DNA of 64,000 bases. Source: Lysobacterales bacterium (GTDB lineage Bacteria; Pseudomonadota; Gammaproteobacteria; Xanthomonadales; SZUA-36). The stretch spans positions 1-64,000 of the forward strand of contig JABDPF010000033.1 of the NCBI GenBank assembly GCA_013042915.1. Direction: 5' to 3'. Below, piece after piece: positions 32,813-41,197 of the stretch; within the stretch, counting starts at the first letter, position 1; every line of letters begins with the position of its first letter. Below the pieces are notes generated by a model. The model saw only the letters and a program-made list of their open reading frames with translations. It was not told where the DNA came from and made no database searches. A program made the translations under genes and the position numbers.

Positions 32813-34273
32813 ATGCCTGAACCGTCACTCCAACTAAGGCTCGCCCAAAAACTGGCGCTGGCGCCGCAGCTCCAGCAAGCCATCCGCTTGCTCCAGTTGA
32901 ACCGTATCGAATTACGCGAGTATATACAGGAAGTGCTCGATTCCAACCCGATTCTCGAGCGCGACGAAGGCGAAGGCAGCGTCGAATCGGTCGAACCAGT
33001 ACCAACCAAGGCAGAGAAAACCGACACCGCGGACAGTTCATCCGACTCGGTTGGCGATGAGCCCGTCCCCGAGTGGGAGATGGACAGCCTGCCGAACGAA
33101 CAGTGGGGCGAAACATCCTCGTACGAGGGATTCAGCGGCGAAGCCCAGATCGCAGATGACAGCGAGGGCGGTTTGCTCGACCATCTGTTGTGGCAAATCA
33201 ATCTCTCTCATTTCAGCGAGGTCGATACCGCGATCGCACAGGCTGTTGTTTACGGCCTGGACGAAGACGGCTTCCTGCAAGAGACGATCGAGGAAATTCG
33301 TGCCAGCCTGGCGCCCGAGTTACTGGTCGGCGAGGACGAGGTGCTGGCCGTTCTGCATCGAGTCCAGCGGATGGAACCGGTCGGCGTGGCCACCCGGGAC
33401 CCGCAAGAGTGCATACGGGTTCAGCTTTCTTCCCTGCCGTCCGACACACCGTACCGGGACCTGGCGCTACGAATCGCGCGCGACTACCTGGCCCTCCTTG
33501 CACGCCACGACATGGACGAGTTGCGCAAACGCACCGGGGCAAAGGAAGAAGCGGTGGTGGGCGCCATTGAACTGATCCAGTCACTGGAACCGCGCCCGGG
33601 TTCTCGCTACGACAACCGTCGTGACGAGTACCTGGTGCCCGACGTCTACGTGACCCAGGTCGACGACGAATGGAGCGTCAGCCTGAATCCGGAAAACGAG
33701 CCCGGGCTGAAGTTGAACAATTACTACATCGATCTGCTTCGAAAATCCGGCGGCTCGGACGCGGACTACCTGCGCGGCCGCTTGCAGGAGGCCCGTTGGC
33801 TGATGTCCAGCCTCGAGCTCCGAAACCGAACCTTGATGCGCGTCTCGCAGGCCATCGTCGACGTACAGAAAGATTTCATTGAGAATGGAGAAATGGCTAT
33901 GAAGCCACTCATTCTCAAAGATATTTCAGAAAAAATAGAGGTTCATGAATCGACGGTGTCACGAGCAACCACCCGCAAATACATGCTCACCCCGCGCGGG
34001 CTTTTCGAGTTGAAGTACTTCTTCTCCAGCCACGTGCGAACCGATAACGGCGGGGCGGTCAGCGCCACGGCCGTCAAGGCGCGCCTGCAAGTGCTGTTGC
34101 AGAACGAACCACACGACAAACCCCTCAGTGACCAGGACCTGTCGGACCTGCTGCGCCAGGTCGGGATCCTCGTCGCCCGCCGCACCGTCGCGAAATATCG
34201 GGAATCGCTGGGTATCGGTTCCTCCAGCGAGCGTCGGCGCCTGTACCGCCTGCAGGCGGAAATGGGCGTCTGA
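32813..34273 (+). CDS. rpoN: RNA polymerase sigma-54 factor
   Basis: 486 aa. Region I: LRLAQKLALAPQLQQAIRLLQ, Gln/Leu-rich, activator-responsive (residues 7-27). Acidic region II (about 45-115). Core-binding and DNA-binding region III, with the HTH near VHESTVSRATTRKYM and the RpoN box ARRTVAKYRE at about residue 455. The ATG at 32813 is preceded by AAGG; the in-frame TTG three codons upstream is less likely. It follows lptB by 39 bp, as in E. coli. Confidence 0.96.
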   Translation: MPEPSLQLRLAQKLALAPQLQQAIRLLQLNRIELREYIQEVLDSNPILERDEGEGSVESVEPVPTKAEKTDTADSSSDSVGDEPVPEWEMDSLPNEQWGETSSYEGFSGEAQIADDSEGGLLDHLLWQINLSHFSEVDTAIAQAVVYGLDEDGFLQETIEEIRASLAPELLVGEDEVLAVLHRVQRMEPVGVATRDPQECIRVQLSSLPSDTPYRDLALRIARDYLALLARHDMDELRKRTGAKEEAVVGAIELIQSLEPRPGSRYDNRRDEYLVPDVYVTQVDDEWSVSLNPENEPGLKLNNYYIDLLRKSGGSDADYLRGRLQEARWLMSSLELRNRTLMRVSQAIVDVQKDFIENGEMAMKPLILKDISEKIEVHESTVSRATTRKYMLTPRGLFELKYFFSSHVRTDNGGAVSATAVKARLQVLLQNEPHDKPLSDQDLSDLLRQVGILVARRTVAKYRESLGIGSSSERRRLYRLQAEMGV

Positions 34274-34424
34274 GCCAGGTTGCAACACGCCTGCCAAATC
34301 ACCTTTGCAACCGGAGAATTGAGGTATAAGATTAGGGTATGATTCCCGCAACCCTTCTTGTTCTCAATAGCAGGAAAATAAAGGCCCCACGGACGGCTAG
34401 CCAGTTCCACCCTCCGTACTGAAC

Positions 34425-34470
34425 AGACCAGGCCTGCGCCTGCGTCCTTGTCGATTGCGCAGGCTGGTCT
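34425..34470 (+). promoter_or_regulatory. stable hairpin in the hpf leader
   Basis: AGACCAGGCCTGCGC (34425-34439) pairs with GCGCAGGCTGGTCT (34457-34470) with one bulged G, 14 base pairs and a 17-nt loop, ending 8 nt before the hpf Shine-Dalgarno GGAG. No T-run follows. The 215-bp rpoN-hpf gap also has AT-rich promoter-like sequence around 34320-34345 (TATAAG, TATGAT) and a second small hairpin with ACGGA/TCCGT arms near 34389-34418. Likely a structured 5' leader of hpf-ptsN-hprK-rapZ. Confidence 0.5.
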
Positions 34471-34488
34471 TAACCATTGGAGATTCAG

Positions 34489-34815
34489 ATGCAGACCAAC
34501 ATCACCGGACATCACATCGAAGTCACCCCCGCCCTGCGCGCTTACACGACCGAAAAGCTTCAACGCATCGCCAGGCACTTCGACCACGTGATCTCTATCG
34601 ATGTCATTCTCAAAGTGGAGAGCAACCTTAAATACGCCGAGGGCAAGATCAACGCGGCAGGCACCCCGAAGGTCCTGTTCGCGCAACAAACCGGCGATGA
34701 CATGTACGCTGCCATTGACGGCCTGGCGGACAAACTGGACAAACAGGTACGGCGGCACAAGGACCGCATCCGCGGTCACCACGCCAGCGCCGCGAAACGG
34801 GCCCCACTCGGCTAA
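34489..34815 (+). CDS. hpf: ribosome hibernation promoting factor, short form
   Basis: 108 aa, short HPF. MQTNITGHHIEVTPALRAYTTEKL and KVLFAQQTGDDMYAAIDGLADKL are the RaiA/HPF fold; the Lys/Arg-rich C-terminal helix (KLDKQVRRHKDRIR) contacts rRNA. It promotes 100S ribosome dimers in stationary phase with RMF. The ATG with GGAG 6 nt upstream is preferred over an in-frame TTG at 34477. Confidence 0.94.
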   Translation: MQTNITGHHIEVTPALRAYTTEKLQRIARHFDHVISIDVILKVESNLKYAEGKINAAGTPKVLFAQQTGDDMYAAIDGLADKLDKQVRRHKDRIRGHHASAAKRAPLG

Positions 34816-34841
34816 GGCCCGCACAAGACACAAAAAATATC

Positions 34842-35297
34842 ATGCTCATTCATGACCTGCTCAGCCCGGAACGGATCAGCTTCGATGTGCATGCAAGAAG
34901 CAAGAAGCGCCTGTTGGAACTGATCAGCCAGAAGCTGGCTGACAATTCCACGGATCTAGGTCAGCGCGAAGTTTTCGAAAGCCTGATCACCCGTGAGCGG
35001 CTCGGGAGCACCGGGCTGGGGGGAGGCGTGGCCATCCCGCACGGGCGCGTCAAGGGCATTCGGCACGTCGAGGCCGCGTTTTTCAGATTGGCCAAGCCCC
35101 TCGCCTTCGAATCTTCCGACGGTAAGCCGGTCGACGTGTTGTTCGCGCTGGCCGTACCCGAGGACTGTGGCGAGGACCATCTCAAACTGCTGGCCCACAT
35201 CGCCGAATTGTTCGCCGAGCCCGGTTTCATGACCGAACTGCGCGCCACGAATTCACCGGCCCAACTCCTGAAACTGCTGTCGGGTACAGGCCAATAG
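34842..35297 (+). CDS. ptsN: nitrogen-PTS EIIA component PtsN
   Basis: Phosphoryl acceptor of the nitrogen-regulatory PTS. 151 aa. Active His67 lies in GGGVAIPHGRVKGI (EIIA fructose-family motif). It shares one base with the GTG start of hprK. In the family it regulates potassium uptake and other targets by its phosphorylation state. Confidence 0.95.
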   Translation: MLIHDLLSPERISFDVHARSKKRLLELISQKLADNSTDLGQREVFESLITRERLGSTGLGGGVAIPHGRVKGIRHVEAAFFRLAKPLAFESSDGKPVDVLFALAVPEDCGEDHLKLLAHIAELFAEPGFMTELRATNSPAQLLKLLSGTGQ

Positions 35298-36256
35298 TGA
35301 TTCGGGCGGTCACAGCCAAGAGCCTGTACGACGCCCTGCGCGACCGGCTCGAACTCGAATGGTTATCGGGCGACGACAGCGAAGAACTTGCGATATACGT
35401 AGAGGACCTGACGCTGCGCCCCGCCACGGTCGGCTATCTCAACCTCGTGCACCCCAACAAGGTGCAGGTGCTGGGGGTGGAAGAAATCCAGTACCTCGAC
35501 ACCCTGTCCGACCAAGAACTGGAATCCGACCTCGAACGCATGTTCGCCAGCAAACCCATTGCCGTGGTCTTCGGCGATGGCCTGTCTGTTCCCGAGTCCA
35601 TCCTCAAGCGGGGACAGTCCAGCCCCACCGCACTGATACGCTCGCAGCACCGTTCGCACGAGCTGGTGACCTTTTTGCAGTACCACGTCTCGCGTGCCCT
35701 GGCCCGAAAAACGACCCTGCACGGCGTGTACATGGAGTTGTTCACGATGGGTGTGCTGATCACCGGTGGGCCGGGCAGCGGAAAGAGTGAACTCGCTCTC
35801 GAACTGCTCACCCGGGGGCATCGCCTGGTGGCCGACGACGCGCCGGATTTCACCAAGATTTCCCCGGAGCTGGTCGACGGCACCTGCCCTGCCGTTCTGC
35901 AGGACTGCCTGGAAGTGCGCGGTCTGGGCGTGCTGAATGTACGCCACATGTTCGGTGATTCGGCGATCAAGTTGAACAAGTTTCTGCGCCTGATAATCCA
36001 TCTCGAGGTGCCCAAGAAGCGCAAGCTCGAGGACGACCAGGACCGCCTGCACAGCAACAGCGATATGCAGGACGTGCTCGACATTCCGATCGCGCGCATC
36101 ACGCTACCGGTCATGGCCGGCCGCAACCTGGCCGTGATGGCCGAGGCCGCGGTGCGCGACTTCATGCTCAAGGCCAAGGGCTACAACGCGGCGTCGGAAT
36201 TTATCGAGCGTCACTCGCGCATGATGCAGCGGCAGGACGGGAGGAAGGACGGCTGA
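35297..36256 (+). CDS. hprK: HPr kinase/phosphorylase
   Basis: Phosphorylates and dephosphorylates HPr at its regulatory Ser. 319 aa, GTG start. P-loop VLITGGPGSGKSELALELL (about residues 153-171), catalytic VADDAPDF (178-185) and the family signature LEVRGLGVLNVRHMFG (206-221); His142 in LHGVYMELF. The P-loop GGPGSGKS differs from the common GxSGxGKS (Pro for Ser) but keeps the Walker residues. Unusual among gammaproteobacteria but known in Xanthomonas-type PTS operons. Matching substrate Ser46 exists in HPr encoded 1.3 kb downstream. Confidence 0.93.
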   Translation: MIRAVTAKSLYDALRDRLELEWLSGDDSEELAIYVEDLTLRPATVGYLNLVHPNKVQVLGVEEIQYLDTLSDQELESDLERMFASKPIAVVFGDGLSVPESILKRGQSSPTALIRSQHRSHELVTFLQYHVSRALARKTTLHGVYMELFTMGVLITGGPGSGKSELALELLTRGHRLVADDAPDFTKISPELVDGTCPAVLQDCLEVRGLGVLNVRHMFGDSAIKLNKFLRLIIHLEVPKKRKLEDDQDRLHSNSDMQDVLDIPIARITLPVMAGRNLAVMAEAAVRDFMLKAKGYNAASEFIERHSRMMQRQDGRKDG

Positions 36257-36258
36257 GC

Positions 36259-37131
36259 ATGGCTAAAACGGTCAAACACCTTGTCCTGGTTACCGGGTTG
36301 TCGGGAGGCGGAAAGTCGACGGCTCTGCGGGCGCTGGAAGACCTGGGCTTTTATTGCGTCGACAATCTGCCGGCAGCCCTGCTGCCCGAATTCGCTCGCC
36401 AGATCAACCGCCGCGACGACGAGGAATACGCGCGGGTCGCCATCGGCGTGGACGCGCGTTCGCCCGGGCAGGAACTGGGCGAGATACCCGCCTGGCTGGA
36501 CCGCGTCGAAGCCGATGGAACGCCCTGCCAGATGCTGTTTCTGTCCGCCGATACGCGTTCGATCATCAAGCGTTTCAGCGAGACCCGTCGCCGACACCCA
36601 CTGACCGCGGACAAGCAGTCATTGCCCCAGGCGATCGAGGCGGAGATGGCCATCCTCGAGCCGCTCCACGACCGGGCCGACTGGGTGATCGATACCGCCG
36701 AGACCAATATCCATCAGCTCAGGCGCCAGGTCTGGAAAAGCGTCGGCGGCAGCAGCGACGCCATGACGGTAGTGCTCGAATCGTTCGCGTTCAAGCGCGG
36801 CGTGCCGCAGGACGTCGACTTCATCTTCGATGCCCGTATGCTTCCCAATCCGTACTGGGTCGACAGCCTGAGGGAGTTCACCGGCCTCGACGCACCGGTG
36901 CGCGAATGGCTTGAACAGGACGAGGCGGTCAAGCGGATGGTGCGCGACGTGCTTGGTTTTCTGAAAAGCTGGCTGCCCGAGTTCCAGAGGGCCCAGCGAA
37001 GTTACGTGACCATCGGCATCGGATGCACCGGCGGGCGGCATCGCTCGGTCTACCTGGTGGACCGCCTGTCCGATGAGCTGAGCGATCAGTTCCGCGATGT
37101 GCTGGTGCACCACCGGGAGATCCAGGCGTGA
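36259..37131 (+). CDS. rapZ: RNase adapter protein RapZ
   Basis: P-loop protein that in enterobacteria delivers GlmZ sRNA to RNase E and couples GlmS to glucosamine 6-phosphate; also linked to the nitrogen-PTS operon. 290 aa. Walker A VTGLSGGGKSTALRALED (residues 12-29), and the C-terminal GIGCTGGRHRSVYLVDRL motif. It overlaps the EIIA gene by 4 bp (GTGA). Whether the GlmZ circuit exists here cannot be seen in this window. Confidence 0.95.
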   Translation: MAKTVKHLVLVTGLSGGGKSTALRALEDLGFYCVDNLPAALLPEFARQINRRDDEEYARVAIGVDARSPGQELGEIPAWLDRVEADGTPCQMLFLSADTRSIIKRFSETRRRHPLTADKQSLPQAIEAEMAILEPLHDRADWVIDTAETNIHQLRRQVWKSVGGSSDAMTVVLESFAFKRGVPQDVDFIFDARMLPNPYWVDSLREFTGLDAPVREWLEQDEAVKRMVRDVLGFLKSWLPEFQRAQRSYVTIGIGCTGGRHRSVYLVDRLSDELSDQFRDVLVHHREIQA

Positions 37132-37517
37132 GCGTGGGCCTGGTCATCGTCACCCATGGCGAGACGGGTGCCACCCTGATCGGTGAGGCGGAGTTCATCC
37201 TGGGCGAGAAGCTCGAAGCGGTGCAGTTCGTCGCGTTTGAGCACAGCGAGGGACACCAAAAGGAGATCTTCCGAATTCACGAATCCATCGAGTCGGCGCA
37301 AACCGGCGACGGCGTGCTGGTTTTGACCGACCTGATGGGCGCCAGCCCCTCGAACCGCGTTGCCGTCCTGCTGGAGCATTTCGACGCCGTGATGGTTACC
37401 GGTGTAAACCTGGCCATGCTGCTGTGCGTATGGGCCAACCGCGACATGCCGCTTGGTCAATTGACGCGCAAAGCGGCGGAGTGCGGCCGGCGCAGCGTGA
37501 AAATTTTCCAGGAATGA
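37128..37517 (+). CDS. PTS EIIA component, mannose/fructose type
   Basis: 129 aa, GTG start overlapping rapZ. Active His10 in GLVIVTHGETG; TDLMGASPSNRVAVLL is the second family block. There is no EIIB/EIIC here, so it is probably a regulatory phosphate acceptor from HPr rather than a sugar transporter. ATGA overlap with the HPr gene. Confidence 0.92.
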   Translation: MSVGLVIVTHGETGATLIGEAEFILGEKLEAVQFVAFEHSEGHQKEIFRIHESIESAQTGDGVLVLTDLMGASPSNRVAVLLEHFDAVMVTGVNLAMLLCVWANRDMPLGQLTRKAAECGRRSVKIFQE

Positions 37518-37783
37518 AGTCGGCGCCCACCACGATCATCAACAAGCTCGGCCTGCACGCGCGAGCGGCCACCAGGCTCGTCAACCGCGCAACGGCATTC
37601 AAATCCGACATCAACCTGGTTCGGGGCCAGCGTTCCGTCAACGCCAAGTCGATCATGGGTGTACTGACCCTGGCGGCCTCGATGGGAACGGAGCTGGTCA
37701 TCCTTGCAGACGGCCCCGATGAGGAAGAAGCGGTCGCGGCATTGCTCAAGTTGATCAACGATCGTTTTGGAGAAGAGCAATGA
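37514..37783 (+). CDS. ptsH: HPr phosphocarrier protein
   Basis: 89 aa. Active His15 in NKLGLHARAATRLV and regulatory Ser46 in VNAKSIMGVLTLA, the correct target of HPr kinase. Start overlaps the EIIA stop by 4 bp; an upstream in-frame ATG would add 30 residues lying inside the EIIA gene. It is called ptsH-like here although NPr (ptsO) would be the nitrogen-PTS name. Confidence 0.93.
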   Translation: MKSAPTTIINKLGLHARAATRLVNRATAFKSDINLVRGQRSVNAKSIMGVLTLAASMGTELVILADGPDEEEAVAALLKLINDRFGEEQ

Positions 37784-39525
37784 CGTTGGCGCTGGCAGGC
37801 CATGGCGTCGCTCGAGGCATCGCCATCGGGCGTTGCCACCTCGTGATTCGCAACGAACTGGAAATCGGCGAACACCGGATCGTCGCGTCCGAAGTAGAGG
37901 ACGAAATCCGACGTTACCAGGATGCGGTCGAAGCGGCCCGCAAGCAACTGCGGGAACTCGCCGGCCGCATGGATCGGGGCGCCGCGGCGCCGGCCCAGGA
38001 AATCCTTCAAACCCACATCATGATGCTGGACGACTCGACCTTGCAGCGCAATACCGAGGAACACATCCGCAAAGAGCTTTGCAACGCGGAATGGGCGCTG
38101 CAGACCCAGCTCGAGGCCGTGTTGTCCGAGTTTCGCAACCTGGATGACGAGTACATTCGTACCCGCGGCGAGGACATCGGGCAGGTCGTGCGTCTGGTGC
38201 AGGGCAAGCTGGCGGCCGAGGACAGCGATCGGCACCTGGAGGGCATCCCGGACCGCCTGGCCGATACCCTCGTCATCGCTTCGGACCTCACGCCGTCCGA
38301 GTTGTCGGCGCTGTTCGAGCGCGGCGTGGGCGGCATCGTCACGGAGCACGGCGGACCCCACAGCCACGCGGCCATCATGGCCTCCAGCCTCGGTGTGCCG
38401 GCCGTACTGGGGGTGCGCCGCGCACGTTCGCTGCTGCGGGAAGGCGAGACCCTGATACTGGATGGCGGCAAGGGCCTGGTGTACGCGAGCCCGGACAACA
38501 CCATTCGCAAGCATTACCAAGAGGTGCAGGCCGAGACCCGCCGCTTTCGCGAAGCTCTCGAGAAGATTCGTGATCTTCCGGCCTCCAGCCTCGATGGTCG
38601 GCGCGTGGTCTTGATGGCCAACGCGGAGCGCTCCACCGAGATCGATCAGGCCATCCAGTCCGGCGCCGACGGCATCGGGCTTTACCGAACCGAGTTCTTG
38701 TTCATGGATGGCGGGCCACCCGACGAGTCCGAGCAGTTGGCGCATTACCGCTCCGCGGTCGAGGCGATGGACGGGCGGCCATTGACCATTCGCACACTGG
38801 ACCTGGGCGCCGACAAGCTGCCCGAGGTGCTCGATTTCTCGGAACCGGTTCGCAATGCCAACCCCGCGTTGGGTTTACGCGCAATCCGTTTGTGCCTCCG
38901 CGACAGCGCCCAGTTTAAAATCCAGCTGCGTGCCATACTGCGCGCCAGCGGCCACGGCCCCGTGCGCTGCCTGGTACCGATGATCACCAATCTCGAAGAA
39001 ATCACCAAGGTGCGCTCCCTGCTTGACGAGGCGCGTGCCGAACTCACCCATGAAGGCCTGGCTTTCGACCACGACCTGCCGCTGGGTGCGATGATCGAAG
39101 TTCCGGCCGCCGCCCTGGCGCTCGGAGAGCTCGGCCGCCACCTGGATTTCATTTCGGTCGGCACCAACGACCTCCTGCAGTACGCCCTGGCCGCCGACCG
39201 AGTGGACGAGCAGGTGGCGCACCTCTACGAACTGCAACACCCCGGCGTACTGCGCCTCATGCAGCACATCTTTCGCGAGGCCGGAAGGATGAAATTACCG
39301 GCATCGGTTTGCGGCGAAGCCGCCGGCGATCGTCGCTACACCCGCCTCCTGCTGGCCCTCGGGCTGCGCGATTTCAGCATGAGTCCGGGCAAGTTGCTCG
39401 AGGTAAAACAGGTGATACGCAATACCGACATCGGCCGCGCCACGGCCGCCCTGACCCGCTGGCTGAGCGACCCCACCGACCACCAGACCCCTCTGCTCGA
39501 AGCCCTGGACGCCTCGCAGACCTGA
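37780..39525 (+). CDS. ptsI: phosphoenolpyruvate-protein phosphotransferase (Enzyme I)
   Basis: EI autophosphorylates from PEP and passes phosphate to HPr. 581 aa, starting with ATGA overlap. Phosphohistidine His196 lies in EHGGPHSHAAIMASSLGVPA; PEP-binding barrel has IGLYRTEFLFM, VPMITNLEEI and SVGTNDLLQYALAADR, and near the end the Cys in LPASVCGEAAGD. No N-terminal GAF domain, so this is the short form rather than PtsP. Last gene of the PTS block before mgtE. Confidence 0.96.
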   Translation: MTLALAGHGVARGIAIGRCHLVIRNELEIGEHRIVASEVEDEIRRYQDAVEAARKQLRELAGRMDRGAAAPAQEILQTHIMMLDDSTLQRNTEEHIRKELCNAEWALQTQLEAVLSEFRNLDDEYIRTRGEDIGQVVRLVQGKLAAEDSDRHLEGIPDRLADTLVIASDLTPSELSALFERGVGGIVTEHGGPHSHAAIMASSLGVPAVLGVRRARSLLREGETLILDGGKGLVYASPDNTIRKHYQEVQAETRRFREALEKIRDLPASSLDGRRVVLMANAERSTEIDQAIQSGADGIGLYRTEFLFMDGGPPDESEQLAHYRSAVEAMDGRPLTIRTLDLGADKLPEVLDFSEPVRNANPALGLRAIRLCLRDSAQFKIQLRAILRASGHGPVRCLVPMITNLEEITKVRSLLDEARAELTHEGLAFDHDLPLGAMIEVPAAALALGELGRHLDFISVGTNDLLQYALAADRVDEQVAHLYELQHPGVLRLMQHIFREAGRMKLPASVCGEAAGDRRYTRLLLALGLRDFSMSPGKLLEVKQVIRNTDIGRATAALTRWLSDPTDHQTPLLEALDASQT

Positions 39526-39632
39526 AGTTCAAACACTGAACGGAGAGCGCCGCGCGGACCGCCCGTTCGGTTCCGCTCTCTACACACGCGGCTGGGTGCC
39601 AGAGCATGGCGGCAGTCATCTGACCAAGACCA

Positions 39633-39754
39633 GGCCGTGGGACGGTTGTGCCCCTTTCCAGGCTTTTGACGCCTGGACGGCGGCAAGAAGAGCGCCACAG
39701 GGATGTGCCCGAAAGGGAGCGTCCCCTGGAAAGGGGTGCAACCGTCGCACGGCC
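39633..39754 (+). repeat. long-stem structured element, copy 1
   Basis: Within the 304-bp gap between ptsI and mgtE. Left arm 39633-39662 pairs with right arm 39725-39754: 30 positions, one G-G mismatch, two G-U wobbles. The 62-nt inner region contains smaller hairpins: CGCC/GGCG with loop TGGAC (39670-39682), CACA/TGTG with GGGA tetraloop, and CCC/GGG with GAAA tetraloop. It shares architecture, loop sequences (ACAGGGATGT, GAGCGTCCCCTGG) and flanks (CCAGGCCGTG, CACGGCCGGGTT) with the element at 51268-51390. No ORF of interest. The remainder of the gap (39526-39632) shows nothing I recognise. Confidence 0.75.
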
Positions 39755-39765
39755 GGGTTAAGAAC

Positions 39766-39796
39766 CTGACGGAGCGTCCAGGCAACGCTGTATAAT
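39766..39796 (+). promoter_or_regulatory. mgtE promoter
   Basis: A perfect TATAAT (39791-39796) with CTGACG (39766-39771; TGAC core) about 19 bp upstream. The expected start near 39803 gives a 27-nt leader containing GGGGGAG before the ATG at 39830. It lies 12 bp after the structured element, so mgtE can be transcribed separately from the PTS operon. Confidence 0.55.
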
Positions 39797-39829
39797 GCGC
39801 GGACGAACCGATCCACGGGGGAGCGAGTC

Positions 39830-41194
39830 ATGTCGGAACAGCAGCACGAAGAAAAAACAGCCCGTCATCTCGAACGACTCTCTGAGGCGCTGGATTCGGG
39901 CACCCAGTTCCAGGTTCGCAAGCTGCTCGGCAACCTGTCCGCCGCCGAGATCGGCGACCTGCTCGAGTCCCTGCCCGTAGCCAAGCGCCTCGCGGTCTGG
40001 GAGATGACCGATCCTGAACTCGATGGCGACGTCCTGGTGGACGTCAACGACGAGGTGCGTGCCACCCTGATTCGCGGCAGCACGCCGGAGGAACTGGTGG
40101 CGGCCGTTGGCGACCTGGACCTCGACGACCTCGCCGACATCCTGGACGATCTGCCCAACGCAGTCACCACCAAGGTCCTGAATGCGATGACGCAGCAGGA
40201 CCGGGTGCGGCTGGCGCAAGTCATGTCCTACCCGGAGGACTCCGCGGGCGGCTTGATGGATCCCGACTTCCTGTCGATCCGACCCGACGTGTCGCTGGAT
40301 GTCGTGCTGCGCTACCTGCGCATGCGCGAGGAACTGCCCGAAGTGTTCGACCTGTTGTTCGTCACCGACCGGAACGGCCGCTACCTGGGCAGCCTCCGAA
40401 TGTCCGTGTTGCTCACCCATTCGCCCGAAGCCATCGTCGGCCAGTTGATGGATACTTCGGTCAAACCCCTCCCGGTCAACATGCACGCCAACGAGGTGGT
40501 CACCGAGTTCGAGCACCACGACCTCGTGACCGCCCCGGTCGTGGACCACGACGACCGGCTGCTGGGCTGGATTTCGGTCGATGACGTGGTCGACGTGATC
40601 CGCGAGGCCGCGGAACATACCCTGCTGGTTGGCGCGGGCCTCGATGAAGAGGACGACATGTTTGCGCCGATCGTGCAGTCGGCCAGCCGTCGCTGGATCT
40701 GGCTCGGTGTCAACCTGGTGACCGCGATAATGGCCGCGCTCGTTCTGTATGCCTTTGAACCCACTCTCGACCAGATCGTGGCTACCGCGGTGCTGTTTCC
40801 CATCGTGATGAGCATGGGAGGCATTGCCGGCACGCAAACATTGACGCTGATGATCCGGGGCATGGCCACGGGACAGGTCAGCAACAGCAACTCCAGTGAG
40901 CTTTTGCGGCGCGAACTCGCCGTGGGCCTGCTCAACGGGATCGTGTTTTCCATCGTGGTCGCCGTGATCGCGATGATCTGGTACGACGATGTGTCGCTTG
41001 GCATGGTGATGGCGGCCGCGATACTGCTGAACCTGCTGGCCGGCGCGCTTGCCGGCGCGCTGATACCGGGAATTCTCAAGAAGCTGTCTATCGACCCGGC
41101 CCTGGCCGGCGGCGTGGTGCTGACCACCGTCACCGATGTCGTCGGAATTTTTGCCTTCGTGGGCCTCGCGACCTATATCCTGCTCGGAACCTGA
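39830..41194 (+). CDS. mgtE: magnesium transporter MgtE
   Basis: 454 aa Mg2+ channel. N-terminal superhelical domain (about residues 15-130; LEALDDLPNAVTTKVL-type repeats), tandem CBS domains (about 135-260; VMSYPEDSAGGLMDPDFLSI, MDTSVKPLPV), and five membrane helices (about 285-454) with the pore segment PIVMSMGGIAGTQTLTLMIR. Acidic N/CBS domains sense intracellular Mg2+. GGAG Shine-Dalgarno 9 nt before the ATG. Converges on tsaB with 3 bp between. Confidence 0.95.
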   Translation: MSEQQHEEKTARHLERLSEALDSGTQFQVRKLLGNLSAAEIGDLLESLPVAKRLAVWEMTDPELDGDVLVDVNDEVRATLIRGSTPEELVAAVGDLDLDDLADILDDLPNAVTTKVLNAMTQQDRVRLAQVMSYPEDSAGGLMDPDFLSIRPDVSLDVVLRYLRMREELPEVFDLLFVTDRNGRYLGSLRMSVLLTHSPEAIVGQLMDTSVKPLPVNMHANEVVTEFEHHDLVTAPVVDHDDRLLGWISVDDVVDVIREAAEHTLLVGAGLDEEDDMFAPIVQSASRRWIWLGVNLVTAIMAALVLYAFEPTLDQIVATAVLFPIVMSMGGIAGTQTLTLMIRGMATGQVSNSNSSELLRRELAVGLLNGIVFSIVVAVIAMIWYDDVSLGMVMAAAILLNLLAGALAGALIPGILKKLSIDPALAGGVVLTTVTDVVGIFAFVGLATYILLGT

Positions 41195-41197
41195 TCC

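Noticed and set aside
39336-39831. Small open frames across the ptsI-mgtE gap
   Set aside because: They are translations of the palindromic element (PFQGTLPFGHIPVALF-like) and are not supported by any start signal.
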